Of a stretch of 33,098 nt of DNA, positions 1 to 8,923 are shown one piece after another (the first letter of the stretch is position 1; each line of letters begins with the position of its first letter). This stretch comes from Candidatus Dadabacteria bacterium (GTDB lineage Bacteria > Desulfobacterota_D > UBA1144 > Nemesobacterales > CSP1-2): the NCBI GenBank assembly GCA_022615255.1, contig JAKEHC010000171.1:1-33098 (forward strand), in the 5' to 3' direction. The notes under the pieces are model-generated. The model saw only the letters and a program-made list of their open reading frames with translations, was not told the origin of the DNA and did no database searches. Both the position numbers and the translations under genes were made by a program.

Positions 1-1614
1 TCATTTTTTATTTATCTGGTAGCTTTTGTAGAAAGCCCCTTTGAAAGACTTCCATTTACCCCTGATGATGGAAGAGGATTAAATCCACTTCTTCAAAACC
101 CCTACATGGCTATCCATCCTCTTACCCTCTATCTTGGATATGTCGGGGTCACCGTTCCTTTTTGTTTTGGGATGGGAGCTCTACTTAGCGGGAGATTAGG
201 GGATGAGTGGATAAGAAACTCGAGAAAATGGACCATACTTGCATGGACATTTCTCGGCATGGGGCTTCTTCTGGGTGCACGTTGGGCTTATCTTGAGCTT
301 GGATGGGGAGGGTATTGGGCTTGGGACCCTGTTGAGAATGCCGCATTTATGCCCTGGCTTACTGGGACTGCGTTTCTTCATTCTGTGATGATTCAAGAGA
401 AAAAGGGGATGCTAAAAAAGTGGAATATGGCTCTTATAATAATTACATTCTTCCTAGCCCTATTTGGGACGTTTATTACAAGAAGCGGAATTATCTCCTC
501 GGTTCATTCGTTTGCTCAATCCGATATTGGTCCATACTTTCTCTCATTCATAGGTTTTATACTGATTTTTTCATTCTTTATGTTTACAATCAGATTAGAT
601 CGGTTAAAGACTGAAAACAGGTTTGATTCAATTCTATCAAGAGAGAGCGCTTTTCTATTTAATAACCTTATTTTTCTTGCCGCAGCGTTTTCAGTTTTTC
701 TTGGCACGATTTTCCCTATAGTTACTGAGGCGATTAAAGGGGAGAAAATCCTCGTCGGCCCCCCTTATTTTAATCGAGTAAACGTTCCGATGGGGCTTAT
801 ATTAATTCTTCTTATGGGAGTAGGGCCTTTAATATCATGGAGAAAGGCGTCAAAGGAGAATTTAATAAAGAATTTTGTCTACCCTTCTATTTTAGGAGTG
901 TTAACTGCGACTTTTCTTTTCTTTGTTGGTGTAAGGGAAGGTACCGCCCTAATTTCGTTTGGGCTTTGCGCGTTTGTATCGGCAACCATCTTTATAGAGT
1001 TCTATAGGGGAACAAAGGTGCGCGCAAAAAGGGGCGAGGATTATTTTGTTGGGTTTTTCCGTCTTATTTCGCGAAACCGTAGAAGGTATGGCGGATACAT
1101 AGTTCATATAGGTGTGATTCTCATTGTAATAGGGATTACTGCATCTTCGGCTTTTGTAAAGCAGAAGGAGGCTACCCTCAGGAAAGGGGAGTCTATGAGC
1201 GTTAGTCACTACACCCTTAGATTTGATGGACTTAGCCAGTATACAACGGCAATGAAACACGTGACTTCAGCTAAGTTAACTGTTTTGAATTCTGGGAGGG
1301 ATCTTGGTGTTTTAATACCCGAGAAAAACGTTTACAAATACGAGGGAAATCGGGATATAGATAATGAAACTGAGGTGGCACTTCGCTCGACTTTCAAAGA
1401 CGACTTGTATGTGATTCTTACAAACTTTAATGAGGATGGAGCCGGGAGCTTTAGGGTTCTTATAAATCCTATGGTTAGTTGGATATGGGCTGGAGGGGTT
1501 GTGCTTGCTTTAGGAGCCATTGTTATTATGTGGCCTAGTGAAAGAGAGAGGAGGGAAGAGGCAGTTTCTCGATATAGTGTAGAAGCTCGAGGGGAAAGCA
1601 CCGCAAAGGTGTAG
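1..1614 (+). CDS. ccmF: Cytochrome c maturation protein CcmF (5' end outside window)
   Basis: CcmF is the membrane subunit of the System I heme lyase that transfers heme to apocytochrome c on the periplasmic side. The reading frame is open from base 1, and residues before the first internal ATG (106) are typical CcmF (NPLLQNPYMAIHP). The gene is therefore cut by the window edge and does not start at 106. About 537 residues remain of a family that is usually near 650. The tryptophan-rich heme-handling WWD segment is visible (GGYWAWDPVENAAFMPWL, bases about 307-360). So is the ITRSGIISSVHSF loop (about 475-513) and a second conserved histidine in YGGYIVHIG (about 1087-1113). Many hydrophobic segments follow, with a periplasmic domain and a final TM near the C-terminus. 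The two genes downstream are also cytochrome-related. Family assignment is secure from motifs; the role is family knowledge. Confidence 0.96.
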   Translation, partial: SFFIYLVAFVESPFERLPFTPDDGRGLNPLLQNPYMAIHPLTLYLGYVGVTVPFCFGMGALLSGRLGDEWIRNSRKWTILAWTFLGMGLLLGARWAYLELGWGGYWAWDPVENAAFMPWLTGTAFLHSVMIQEKKGMLKKWNMALIIITFFLALFGTFITRSGIISSVHSFAQSDIGPYFLSFIGFILIFSFFMFTIRLDRLKTENRFDSILSRESAFLFNNLIFLAAAFSVFLGTIFPIVTEAIKGEKILVGPPYFNRVNVPMGLILILLMGVGPLISWRKASKENLIKNFVYPSILGVLTATFLFFVGVREGTALISFGLCAFVSATIFIEFYRGTKVRAKRGEDYFVGFFRLISRNRRRYGGYIVHIGVILIVIGITASSAFVKQKEATLRKGESMSVSHYTLRFDGLSQYTTAMKHVTSAKLTVLNSGRDLGVLIPEKNVYKYEGNRDIDNETEVALRSTFKDDLYVILTNFNEDGAGSFRVLINPMVSWIWAGGVVLALGAIVIMWPSERERREEAVSRYSVEARGESTAKV

Positions 1615-1764
1615 AATTTTCCGGTGCTAAAGAACTTCCTCATCAACAATTTCATTGGATATCAAAGAATTAAAAGAAGTTGATGTGCTAATGTATGATT
1701 ATCTTTATCCATTTCTTCCAAATTACACTTTAAATTCGGAAAGAATATAAGGGAATGAGTAAAA

Positions 1765-2274
1765 TTGGAAAATGTGTTTATATTAGTGATAGCGATAGCC
1801 GCAGCGATTTTCATAGCACTTCCATTTTTTAAAAAGGGATTTGAAAAGGTCTCGGAGGAGACAGATAACTCAAATCCGGTTGAGCATAGATTAAACAGGC
1901 TTAACTCTGAAAAGGAATCCCTTTATAACGCAATCAAGGAGCTTGATTTCGATTACAATATGGGAAAGCTTTCCAAAGAGGATTATGGTGAACTCGACAA
2001 GAAATATAAAGCTCAGGCTATAGCCCTTCTTAGCGAAATTGACGATATTCAATCGAAAACCCATAAATTGAACTTAGAACAAGAAATAGAAAAGGAAATC
2101 AAAGCCATTCGAGGATCTGGGTCTGCTTATGAAGAACCTATTGAAAGAGAGATTCTCGAGGCTCGTGAATCCAAGATTAATAGGGCTTTAGCCTTAACAT
2201 GCTCTAAATGTGGTAGTGAATATAAAACTATTGATAAATTTTGTTCTAATTGTGGAACAAGGGTTTATGAATAG
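1765..2274 (+). CDS. CcmI-like membrane protein with C-terminal zinc ribbon
   Basis: This 169-residue protein has one N-terminal TM (residues about 3-22). A charged helical segment follows (about 40-95) with the pattern LYNAIKELDFDYNMGKLSKEDY, which is seen in CcmI-like proteins of bacterial cytochrome c maturation loci. The C-terminus carries two CxxC pairs (C146/C149 and C160/C163), a small zinc ribbon. The start is taken as TTG at 1765, preceded by AAGGGA at 1749-1754; the nearby ATG at 1755 is out of frame. The stop overlaps the start of the next gene by 8 bases, so the two are translationally coupled. It probably helps present apocytochrome or assemble the heme lyase, by position and by the CcmI-like segment. 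The zinc ribbon would face the cytoplasm or periplasm depending on topology, which I cannot determine. Confidence 0.75.
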   Translation: MENVFILVIAIAAAIFIALPFFKKGFEKVSEETDNSNPVEHRLNRLNSEKESLYNAIKELDFDYNMGKLSKEDYGELDKKYKAQAIALLSEIDDIQSKTHKLNLEQEIEKEIKAIRGSGSAYEEPIEREILEARESKINRALALTCSKCGSEYKTIDKFCSNCGTRVYE

Positions 2275-3757
2275 AGTGAGTTTTTTATCTATTAAAAATT
2301 TCTTTATTCTTATATGCATAATTCTAACCTCATACGAGGAAATCCAGGCTCAGGATAAGGGCACGACTCAATTAAGCGGAAAGGAGCTTTTTATACAGTA
2401 CCGTTGTGTAAGATGTCACACAATCGGAAGGGGAAGGTTTGTGGGACCTGATTTAAAAGGGGTTAGTGGCAAGTATGGCCAAGATGAGATAAAAAGATGG
2501 ATAGCAAATCCTCAGGAAATATATCAATCTAGAGGTAAGATGCCTCTGAATGAAGGATATCCCCCTATGCCTCCGTTGAATGTTCCCCCTCGGGAAGCAG
2601 AGTTGATTGCTGATTATATTACTACCGTAAAAACCCCTCTTGTATCAAAGGAAGGTGGAGTAATAAAGGGAAAGGTTGTAAACAATAGCACCGAAAAAAC
2701 TTTAGTGGATACAGATGTTATTCTAACAGCCTATTTAGGGGACAAAGAAATGGGAGAGACAAGGGTAAAAACAAACGGTGAGGGAGTATTTGAGTTTAAA
2801 AATCTAGCCTGGGATCGGAGCTACTCCGTATCACTTAATTATGAGGGGGGAGAGTATATAACCGACAGACTCGTTTTTTCCCCAGAAGAGGTAACAAAAA
2901 CCTTAGATTTACCCGTTTACGAATCTACAGATAGCGACAGGGATATAACTGTAAATATAAGCCATATGATCGTGCAGATTTCTGAAACATCTTTATCAGT
3001 TGCTGAGTTAATGGTTTTTAATAATAATGGTAAGAGAGTGTATGTGGGCTCCAAAGAGATAAAGAAAGGGAGGAGGGAGACCTTGAAGTTCAGTCTTCCA
3101 CCTGGGGCGAGCGATATTCAGTATCTTAGTGGGCTTACTAGTGACAGGGTGGTAGGCACTAATCAAGGTTTTGTAGATACCTCAAGCATAGAGCCTGGCA
3201 TTAAAAGGGTAATATACGCATATACGCTCCCATTCGAATCTGGTAAAGACATAATAGAGAAAGCGATAGATTACCTAACCGACAGCTTCGTTCTTCTGGT
3301 CTCAGATACTGGGGCTAAAGTGAAGGTGGATGGGCTTACCAAAGGGGGAGTTAATGAGATACCAGATCAGGGGCGTTTTCTCCAATGGTCTGGTGCTAAA
3401 ATTCCCCCTGGAACTAAAATCAGGATAGAGATTGGTGAGCCGAGGCTATTGGCTCAGGATTACTTAAAATTTGTAACTTTTGGAGTATTAGCGATTCTAG
3501 TAGTTATCGGAATCTTATATTCCTTTGTAATAAAACCTAAGGATAAAAGTAAAGCAAAAGATGCTTCTCTTCCAACTATGGCAGACCCATACGTAACAAA
3601 GGACCTAGAAGAAGAGAGAAAAAAACTCATCCACGAGATTGCAAAACTTGATGACAGCTTTGAGGCTAAAGAAATCGGCGAAGAAGAATACACAAGGATG
3701 CGTTCTATTAAGAAGGGAAGATTAGTTGAGATAACTCGAAGGATTAAAGTGGGCTGA
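2267..3757 (+). CDS. Membrane-anchored mono-heme cytochrome c with CcmI-like tail
   Basis: This is a 496-residue exported protein. It begins with a signal peptide (about residues 1-28, ending EEIQA), then a small class I cytochrome c domain with heme site C47-V-R-C50-H51 and likely axial Met at KMP (M92) or MPP (M101). Next come Ig-like/carboxypeptidase-regulatory-like beta domains from about residue 128, one TM near 400-423, and a cytoplasmic charged tail (about 445-496) reading IAKLDDSFEAKEIGEEEY. That tail resembles the CcmI-type helix in the preceding gene. The ATG at 2267 was chosen because it is followed directly by the signal peptide and overlaps the upstream stop. A longer frame back to 2210 would put a second hydrophobic stretch before it. 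A role as cytochrome or assembly factor in respiration is inferred from context; the precise function is unknown. Confidence 0.8.
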   Translation: MNRVSFLSIKNFFILICIILTSYEEIQAQDKGTTQLSGKELFIQYRCVRCHTIGRGRFVGPDLKGVSGKYGQDEIKRWIANPQEIYQSRGKMPLNEGYPPMPPLNVPPREAELIADYITTVKTPLVSKEGGVIKGKVVNNSTEKTLVDTDVILTAYLGDKEMGETRVKTNGEGVFEFKNLAWDRSYSVSLNYEGGEYITDRLVFSPEEVTKTLDLPVYESTDSDRDITVNISHMIVQISETSLSVAELMVFNNNGKRVYVGSKEIKKGRRETLKFSLPPGASDIQYLSGLTSDRVVGTNQGFVDTSSIEPGIKRVIYAYTLPFESGKDIIEKAIDYLTDSFVLLVSDTGAKVKVDGLTKGGVNEIPDQGRFLQWSGAKIPPGTKIRIEIGEPRLLAQDYLKFVTFGVLAILVVIGILYSFVIKPKDKSKAKDASLPTMADPYVTKDLEEERKKLIHEIAKLDDSFEAKEIGEEEYTRMRSIKKGRLVEITRRIKVG

Positions 3758-3814
3758 ATGCTATGTTATTTATTTTGATAAAATCAGAATCCGTAAATAG
3801 ATTACGACAATACC

Positions 3815-4537
3815 CTAAATGTCTCCATATAGAAACTGTATAACCGCTATTGCAACAATACCTGCTGTATCTGTTCTGAGTATCCTTGGACCAAGCCCTA
3901 CTGGAATGAATCCCTTTTCTTTTGCTGTGCTTATTTCCCGTTCTGTAAACCCACCTTCTGGTCCAACAAAGAGTCTTACGTTTGAGAAATGCTTATTAGC
4001 CATATCTATTACATCTCTAATTTGATCGCTACTTTTTTCATAAAACACAATTTGTAGATTGTATGGATCATTAGAATCGATAGCGTTTTGAAAGCTTGTT
4101 GCATCGAAAATAAGGGGTGCTAGAGTTCTTCCAGATTGTTTTGAAGATTCTAATGCAATCCGACGCCATCTGTCGATTCTTTTGGTATCTCTAATTTGGG
4201 ATCTTTCGGTAACGACTGGTACAATTTTTTTTACACCTAGCTCTGTGGCTTTCTCAATAATGTAATCCATTTTATCTCCTTTGGGCATGCCCTGAAGGAG
4301 TGTTATATTTAGGAGTGATTCCTTGCTGACCATTTTAGATTCCGCTATTGCAATTTTGATCTCTTTAGATCCTAGCTCCAATATTTTGCCAACATGCTCA
4401 ATTCCTCTTTCATCGAATAGGGTAATCTCATTTCCGGGTTTTAGCCTTAAAACCTTGACAATATGCCTGTAGTCCTGTCCAGAAACGATCGCTTTACTGT
4501 TTTTAATCTGATTTTGCCTGATAGGTAATCTAGGCAT
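3815..4537 (-). CDS. rsmE: 16S rRNA (uracil1498-N3)-methyltransferase RsmE
   Basis: RsmE is a SPOUT-class enzyme that methylates U1498 of 16S rRNA using S-adenosylmethionine. The 240 residues match the family length. An N-terminal PUA-like region (about 1-70, with HIVKVLRLKPGNEITLFD) precedes the knotted methyltransferase domain. Visible motifs are QGMPKGDKMDYIIEKATELG (82-101), SSKQSGR (131-137), VGPEGGFTEREI (191-202) and the C-terminal LRTDTAG (220-226) that forms the SAM knot. It lies 41 bases downstream of cobA-hemD on the same strand and is probably cotranscribed with it. The gene converges on the cytochrome gene, with 57 bases between stops and no obvious terminator hairpin. Confidence 0.95.
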   Translation of the reverse strand: MPRLPIRQNQIKNSKAIVSGQDYRHIVKVLRLKPGNEITLFDERGIEHVGKILELGSKEIKIAIAESKMVSKESLLNITLLQGMPKGDKMDYIIEKATELGVKKIVPVVTERSQIRDTKRIDRWRRIALESSKQSGRTLAPLIFDATSFQNAIDSNDPYNLQIVFYEKSSDQIRDVIDMANKHFSNVRLFVGPEGGFTEREISTAKEKGFIPVGLGPRILRTDTAGIVAIAVIQFLYGDI

Positions 4538-4578
4538 TTTGGATTTAGTAGTTTGAGCTTGGTTTTAATTTAGAGCTG

Positions 4579-6126
4579 TTAACTACTCTTACTAACGCCC
4601 CTATTGAAATAATCAATTATTTCCCTTGTAAGCTCTTCTATTGTGTACTTATTGCAGATAATATCGGGCTCTACCCCGATCTCCCTAAGCGGCTTGGCTG
4701 TAATAGGGCCAATACACGCAATAGTTGATTTTGAAAAAAGCTCTTTCTCCTTGCCAACTATTGAGAAGAAGTGTCTCACGGTTGATGAGCTTGTAAATGT
4801 AATGACATCAATTGCACCTTCGTACAGCATCTCTTTTATTTCCTCGATCTTATCTGTATCAGGCTTTTTTGTTTCATAGGCGATTATAACATGAACCTCC
4901 GCACCCATGTTTTCGAGCTCAAGCGGAAGAATTTCCCTTGCGTCTCTCGCTCTCGGAATAAGTATTTTCTTGCCTTTTATATTCTTATTATTAAAACTCT
5001 CGATTAGGCCTTCAGCCCTGAAATCATTCGGAATTATATCCACGGTCAGTCCGTAATCTTCAACAGCTTTTGCTGTTTTTTCACCTATTGTTGCAAGTTT
5101 AATTCCTTTAAGTTTTTTAATGTCCATTTTTCTTTTTTTGAGTCTTTTAAAGAAAAACTCTACTCCATTAACACTTGTAAAAATAATCCAGTTGTATCCG
5201 CTTAAATTATCGATAGCTCTGTCTAACCCCTTATAATTTTGTGGAGGTACGATTTCAATCATGGGAATCTCGATGGCTTGAGCTCCTTCCGCTTCAAGAA
5301 GCTTTACAAATGAACTTGCTTGCTTCCTAGCCCTAGTGACTACTATTCTCCTTCCAAAAAGCGGTTTTGACTCAAACCAGTTGAGCTTTTCTCTAAGGCT
5401 CACAACTTCCCCAGTTACGATGATAGCCGGTGGTCTAATATCCCTTTCTTTTGCTATTTTGCCAATATTCTCTATAGTTCCTATCACGGTACGCTGTTTA
5501 AGAAAAGTGCCCCATGAGATTAAAGCGGCGGGGGTTTTAGGCGGTCTTCCAAATTCGATGAGTTTTTTCATACTTTCTTCTATCTTTCCTACGCCCATAA
5601 GAAACACAACCGTCCCGATTTTCGCGAGAGCTGCCCAGGGAAGGTTCGACTCGTCTTTTGAGGGGTCTTCGTGACCGGTAACGACTGTGAAGGAAGAAGT
5701 GAAGTCCCTATGGGTAAGTGGAATCCCAGCATAGGCAGGAACTGCTGAGGCCGAAGTTATTCCCGGTATTATCTCAAAGTGAATTTTATGGTCAAATAGT
5801 ACCTCTGCCTCTTCGCCACCCCTTCCAAATATAAATGGGTCACCGCCCTTGAGACGTGCCACTATACTCCCTTCTTTTGCTCTATCAACGAGTATTTGAT
5901 TAATCTCTTCTTGGGACATTTCTTTCGACCCAGTTTGCTTGCCAGCGTATATAACTTCAGCTTCGGGCTTGGCATATTTAAGGATTTCTGGATTTACAAG
6001 ATAGTCATAAATTATGACGTCTGCTTTTGCCAAATATTCTTGTCCTTTTATCGTAAAAAGACCCGGGTCTCCAGGACCAGCACCAATAAGATATACTATC
6101 CCCTTTTTGCTAATTAGTTTATTCAA
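4579..6126 (-). CDS. cobA-hemD: Fused uroporphyrinogen-III C-methyltransferase / uroporphyrinogen-III synthase
   Basis: This bifunctional 515-residue enzyme sits at the branch of tetrapyrrole synthesis. HemD closes hydroxymethylbilane to uroporphyrinogen III. CobA (SUMT) methylates that twice to precorrin-2, the route to siroheme and cobalamin. SUMT occupies about residues 8-250, with GAGPGDPG (15-22), RLKGGDPFIFGRGGEE (91-106), PGITSA (121-126) and GIPLTHR (134-140). HemD occupies about 258-510 with the expected bilobed alpha/beta pattern and the FTSSSTVRHF segment. The start codon is TTG at 6126-6124; no in-frame ATG lies before the GAGPG loop, and an AAAGGTG about 13 bases upstream is a distant ribosome site. 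The fusion is known from anaerobes, Firmicutes and deltaproteobacteria. Its neighbour is rsmE; no hemA, hemC or hemB is in the window. Confidence 0.94.
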   Translation of the reverse strand: MNKLISKKGIVYLIGAGPGDPGLFTIKGQEYLAKADVIIYDYLVNPEILKYAKPEAEVIYAGKQTGSKEMSQEEINQILVDRAKEGSIVARLKGGDPFIFGRGGEEAEVLFDHKIHFEIIPGITSASAVPAYAGIPLTHRDFTSSFTVVTGHEDPSKDESNLPWAALAKIGTVVFLMGVGKIEESMKKLIEFGRPPKTPAALISWGTFLKQRTVIGTIENIGKIAKERDIRPPAIIVTGEVVSLREKLNWFESKPLFGRRIVVTRARKQASSFVKLLEAEGAQAIEIPMIEIVPPQNYKGLDRAIDNLSGYNWIIFTSVNGVEFFFKRLKKRKMDIKKLKGIKLATIGEKTAKAVEDYGLTVDIIPNDFRAEGLIESFNNKNIKGKKILIPRARDAREILPLELENMGAEVHVIIAYETKKPDTDKIEEIKEMLYEGAIDVITFTSSSTVRHFFSIVGKEKELFSKSTIACIGPITAKPLREIGVEPDIICNKYTIEELTREIIDYFNRGVSKSS

Positions 6127-6188
6127 AGCAGGCCGCTACACCTTTTGGTTGTCAACGGATGTTCGTCGCTGACAGTGGGTTAAATAGC

Positions 6189-6428
6189 TTATTCACACGG
6201 TACATTAGGGGGGGCTCCTTGTCCATAAAGAGCCGCGCATCTTTCTAGGTCTGCGCAACTGATCTTTTGACTTTTTACCGAGGGATCCATATACTGATAG
6301 GCTTCAATTCCGATTGGGACCTTAGCGCATACATTAGGTTGAAATCCCTCAGTATTGCTGGTGTTCGAGTAGCCCCCTCCAGCACATGCTGAAAGAAATA
6401 TTAATCCAACAATAACCAGTCTTTTCAT
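6189..6428 (-). CDS. Small cysteine-rich putative lipoprotein
   Basis: This 79-residue protein has a lipoprotein signal peptide MKRLVIVGLIFLSAC, giving a lipidated cysteine at residue 15. The mature part is short and carries four further cysteines (34, 58, 64, 78), a number suitable for two disulfides, around the sequence KISCADLERCAALYGQ. I do not recognise the family. It is oriented like cobA-hemD, 62 bases upstream of it, and could be its operon leader or an independent gene. The ATG is preceded only by a weak AAAGAG. A clean lipobox and intact frame argue that it is real. Function is unknown. Confidence 0.6.
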   Translation of the reverse strand: MKRLVIVGLIFLSACAGGGYSNTSNTEGFQPNVCAKVPIGIEAYQYMDPSVKSQKISCADLERCAALYGQGAPPNVPCE

Positions 6429-6608
6429 GTCGAAATCTCTTTGGTAATTAATTAAGCCAAATCCGGCTGAAGATATAACACTTTTAATGCTGAAGGGATT
6501 GAAGAAGACCTGTGAAAGATACTTCGATCCGATTCAGATAGCCTGTATTCACCGGGATTAAGCATTACTCTTAATATACCACATTGATACTTGCTGAGTT
6601 AAGTATAC

Positions 6609-8222
6609 TTATTTTAACCTTATTTCACTATAGTCCTTATCTTTTCGGTCAATAACCTTTTCTCTAGGGACTAAAAAAGCCGACACAAATGCAAGAATTG
6701 CTATTACAAAGCCTGTAATAAATACATTGTGAAGAGAATTGGCTAACACACCTTTAAGAACCTCAAGGACTTCGGGAGATAGGTTTTCTCTTGCTAACGG
6801 GGTCAAGATTAGGTCAGGGTTTTTTAAGTAGGTGATCTCTGAAGAATTAGTATCTTGTGATAGAGAACTAAAACCATGGTGCATGTAGGCGCTCATTACA
6901 ACACCCATTACAGTTACGCCAAGAGTGCCACCTATTAGCCTGAAGAACTGAGTGGCAGATGTCGCAATTCCTAGCTGCTTTCTTATTACTGAGTTTTGAA
7001 CGGAAAGAAGAAGGGGCACGAAAATCATACCCATCCCGCAGCCAAGAAATATCATGTTTATTATCGCAATACCTTGGGTTGTATTTTCGTTCATCTTGCT
7101 TAGGAGAAAAAAGCCTAGAGCCACTAGTGAAGATCCAAATATTATTAGTGGGCGATAACCAAACCGAAGAAGAAGCCTTCCAGAAATGCTGGAGAAAAAA
7201 ACCCAAGTAAGTAAAAGCGGTGAAAGAATACTTCCTGCTCTTGTAGCCGTTGTACCGATTACTCCCTGGATAAATAGGGGTATGAAAGAGATTGACCCAA
7301 ACATAGCCATTCCTATAAGAAAGCCTGTTATGGCAGAGGTTTTAAAAAATGGATTTAAAAATAAATCAAGCGGGAGGATAGGGTCTTTAGCCCTCCTTTC
7401 AGTTGCGATAAACAGCCACAAAAGAGGTATGCAAACACCGAGCATAAGAAGTGGAATAGGAGAACTATAGCTATTTTCCTTGCCTATCTGCATTAGCCCA
7501 AGAAGAAGTAGCGTAATTAGTGCTGTAAGGATAAGAGCGCCTGAATAGTCAAGGGATACATTCCTCGTTTTCGAACGGGTTTCTTTTAGAGAAAAACCTA
7601 TTACTAACCCTGCAATAACACCGAATGGTATATTTAAGTAAAAGACCCACCTCCAGGATAGATGATCCGTAAGAAATCCCCCTATAAGCGGACCAATGAT
7701 ACTCGAAAGTCCCCATACACCTCCAAAAAGACCCTGTACCTTGGCTCGCTCCTTGAGTGAGAATATCTCTCCTACGACTATCATTCCAAGTGTAAGAAGT
7801 GCCCCCCCTCCGAACCCTTGAAGAGCCCGATAAATAATTAGCTGAAGCATGGTTTCAGACTGGCCGGAGAGTACGGAACCCAGGAGAAAAATCGTTATGC
7901 CGATAATATAGAAGATCCTCCTTCCATATATGTCAGAGAGTTTTCCCCATAGAGGTAGAGTTACAGTGGAAGTAAGAAAATAGGCTGAGAAAACCCAGCT
8001 ATATAAACTAAGACCCCCAAGGTATGAAACAACGGTTGGCATAGCTGTGCTTACCGCTGTGGCTTCAATGGCGGCAAGGAACATCCCTATCATTACTCCA
8101 ATTGTGATGAAAATCCTTCTTGTTCTAGTATATGCAATAGATTCAACTGCTTTCGGATCTGCCGATGGATTTGTGCTATCTTCAACCCTGTCTTTATCTT
8201 CTAGGAAAGACTTTTCTTTCAT
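6609..8222 (-). CDS. DHA2-family (14-TM) MFS multidrug exporter
   Basis: This proton-antiport exporter of the major facilitator superfamily has 537 residues, the usual size for the 14-TM drug:H+ antiporter-2 group. A charged cytoplasmic N-terminus of about 35 residues precedes TM1. The opening helix contains IEATAVSTAMPTV, the place where the family has its D/E-x-T-x-x-x-x-A-L-P motif. Motif A reads GKLSDIYGRR (93-102). The DHA2 signature WRWVFYLNIPFG falls near residues 190-201. The last TM is followed by a short polar tail. GGAG precedes the ATG. The gene is transcribed divergently from the sigma factor at 8349, sharing a 126-base intergenic region, so co-regulation with the envelope-stress module is possible. 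The substrate cannot be read from sequence. Confidence 0.9.
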   Translation of the reverse strand: MKEKSFLEDKDRVEDSTNPSADPKAVESIAYTRTRRIFITIGVMIGMFLAAIEATAVSTAMPTVVSYLGGLSLYSWVFSAYFLTSTVTLPLWGKLSDIYGRRIFYIIGITIFLLGSVLSGQSETMLQLIIYRALQGFGGGALLTLGMIVVGEIFSLKERAKVQGLFGGVWGLSSIIGPLIGGFLTDHLSWRWVFYLNIPFGVIAGLVIGFSLKETRSKTRNVSLDYSGALILTALITLLLLGLMQIGKENSYSSPIPLLMLGVCIPLLWLFIATERRAKDPILPLDLFLNPFFKTSAITGFLIGMAMFGSISFIPLFIQGVIGTTATRAGSILSPLLLTWVFFSSISGRLLLRFGYRPLIIFGSSLVALGFFLLSKMNENTTQGIAIINMIFLGCGMGMIFVPLLLSVQNSVIRKQLGIATSATQFFRLIGGTLGVTVMGVVMSAYMHHGFSSLSQDTNSSEITYLKNPDLILTPLARENLSPEVLEVLKGVLANSLHNVFITGFVIAILAFVSAFLVPREKVIDRKDKDYSEIRLK

Positions 8223-8348
8223 TCTGTCTCCAAATTTATTTAGACCATTAGCTTACCATAGTTTTGTAATTAAGAAGTTTGACTTGTGCCCTATAATACT
8301 TGAAACTTTTTATTTAACTCATAGTTATTATTGGTATACCTGAACAGT

Positions 8349-8909
8349 ATGCAGATGGAAAGCGATATAGAGCTTATGCTTAGGGCTAAGTCCGGGGACG
8401 ATTCTGCGTTTACAGAGCTTATGAGGAGGCATTATAAAGGGGTCGTAAATTATATATACAGATTTACAAATGACAAAGGAAATTCCGAGGATTTGGCACA
8501 GGAAGTTTTCTTGAGAGTGTACCGTTCAGTAAAGCGATATAAACCTCAGGCAAAGTTCTCTACCTGGCTTTATAAGATTGCTACTAACCTCTGCATTACA
8601 CATGTAAGGTCTGGCAATAGGGGCCAAAATGTTAGCTTGGATGAGATGCAAGAAAATACAGGAGATTTAGGAGATTTTACTTCGGAAGACCCCTCAGATT
8701 TTACCTTCAGACGGGAGATAGGAAATACGATCTTTGAAGCCCTAAAATCGTTGCCTAAAAGGGAAAGGGTGGCCATTATCCTTTGCAAGTATGAAGATCT
8801 TCCTTATGAAGAGGTTGCAGAGGTTATTGGGTGTACAATTGGAGCAGTTAAGACATATGTTCATAGGGGAAGGATGAAATTGATCAAAAAGTTAAAATCA
8901 TATTTATAA
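8349..8909 (+). CDS. ECF RNA polymerase sigma factor (RpoE-like)
   Basis: This group 4 sigma-70 factor directs RNA polymerase to a stress regulon. From the ATG at 8349 it is 186 residues. Region 2 covers about 18-88 (FTELMRRHYKGVVNYIYRF, SEDLAQEVFLRVYRS, FSTWLYKIATN). Region 4 covers about 130-183 (LKSLPKRERVAIILCKYEDLPYEEVAEVIGC and the helix IGAVKTYVHRGRMKL). A TTG six codons upstream (8331) and an ATG two codons downstream (8355) are alternative starts; none has a strong ribosome site. A TATAAT at 8292-8297 lies in the intergenic space, but I see no good -35 at the right distance. It is followed 14 bases later by an anti-sigma gene, the standard sigma/anti-sigma pair. Confidence 0.93.
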   Translation: MQMESDIELMLRAKSGDDSAFTELMRRHYKGVVNYIYRFTNDKGNSEDLAQEVFLRVYRSVKRYKPQAKFSTWLYKIATNLCITHVRSGNRGQNVSLDEMQENTGDLGDFTSEDPSDFTFRREIGNTIFEALKSLPKRERVAIILCKYEDLPYEEVAEVIGCTIGAVKTYVHRGRMKLIKKLKSYL

Positions 8910-8923
8910 AGAGGGGAAACATC

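Noticed and set aside
1655..1750. A 31-codon frame from TTG between ccmF and the CcmI-like gene (LDIKELKEVDVLMYDYLYPFLP...)
   Set aside because: Too short, no ribosome site, no family recognised. It could be a relic but nothing supports it.
8279..8297. TTGACT and TATAAT upstream of the sigma gene as a promoter
   Set aside because: The two words are only 7 bases apart, far too close for a sigma-70 promoter. TATAAT alone is not enough.
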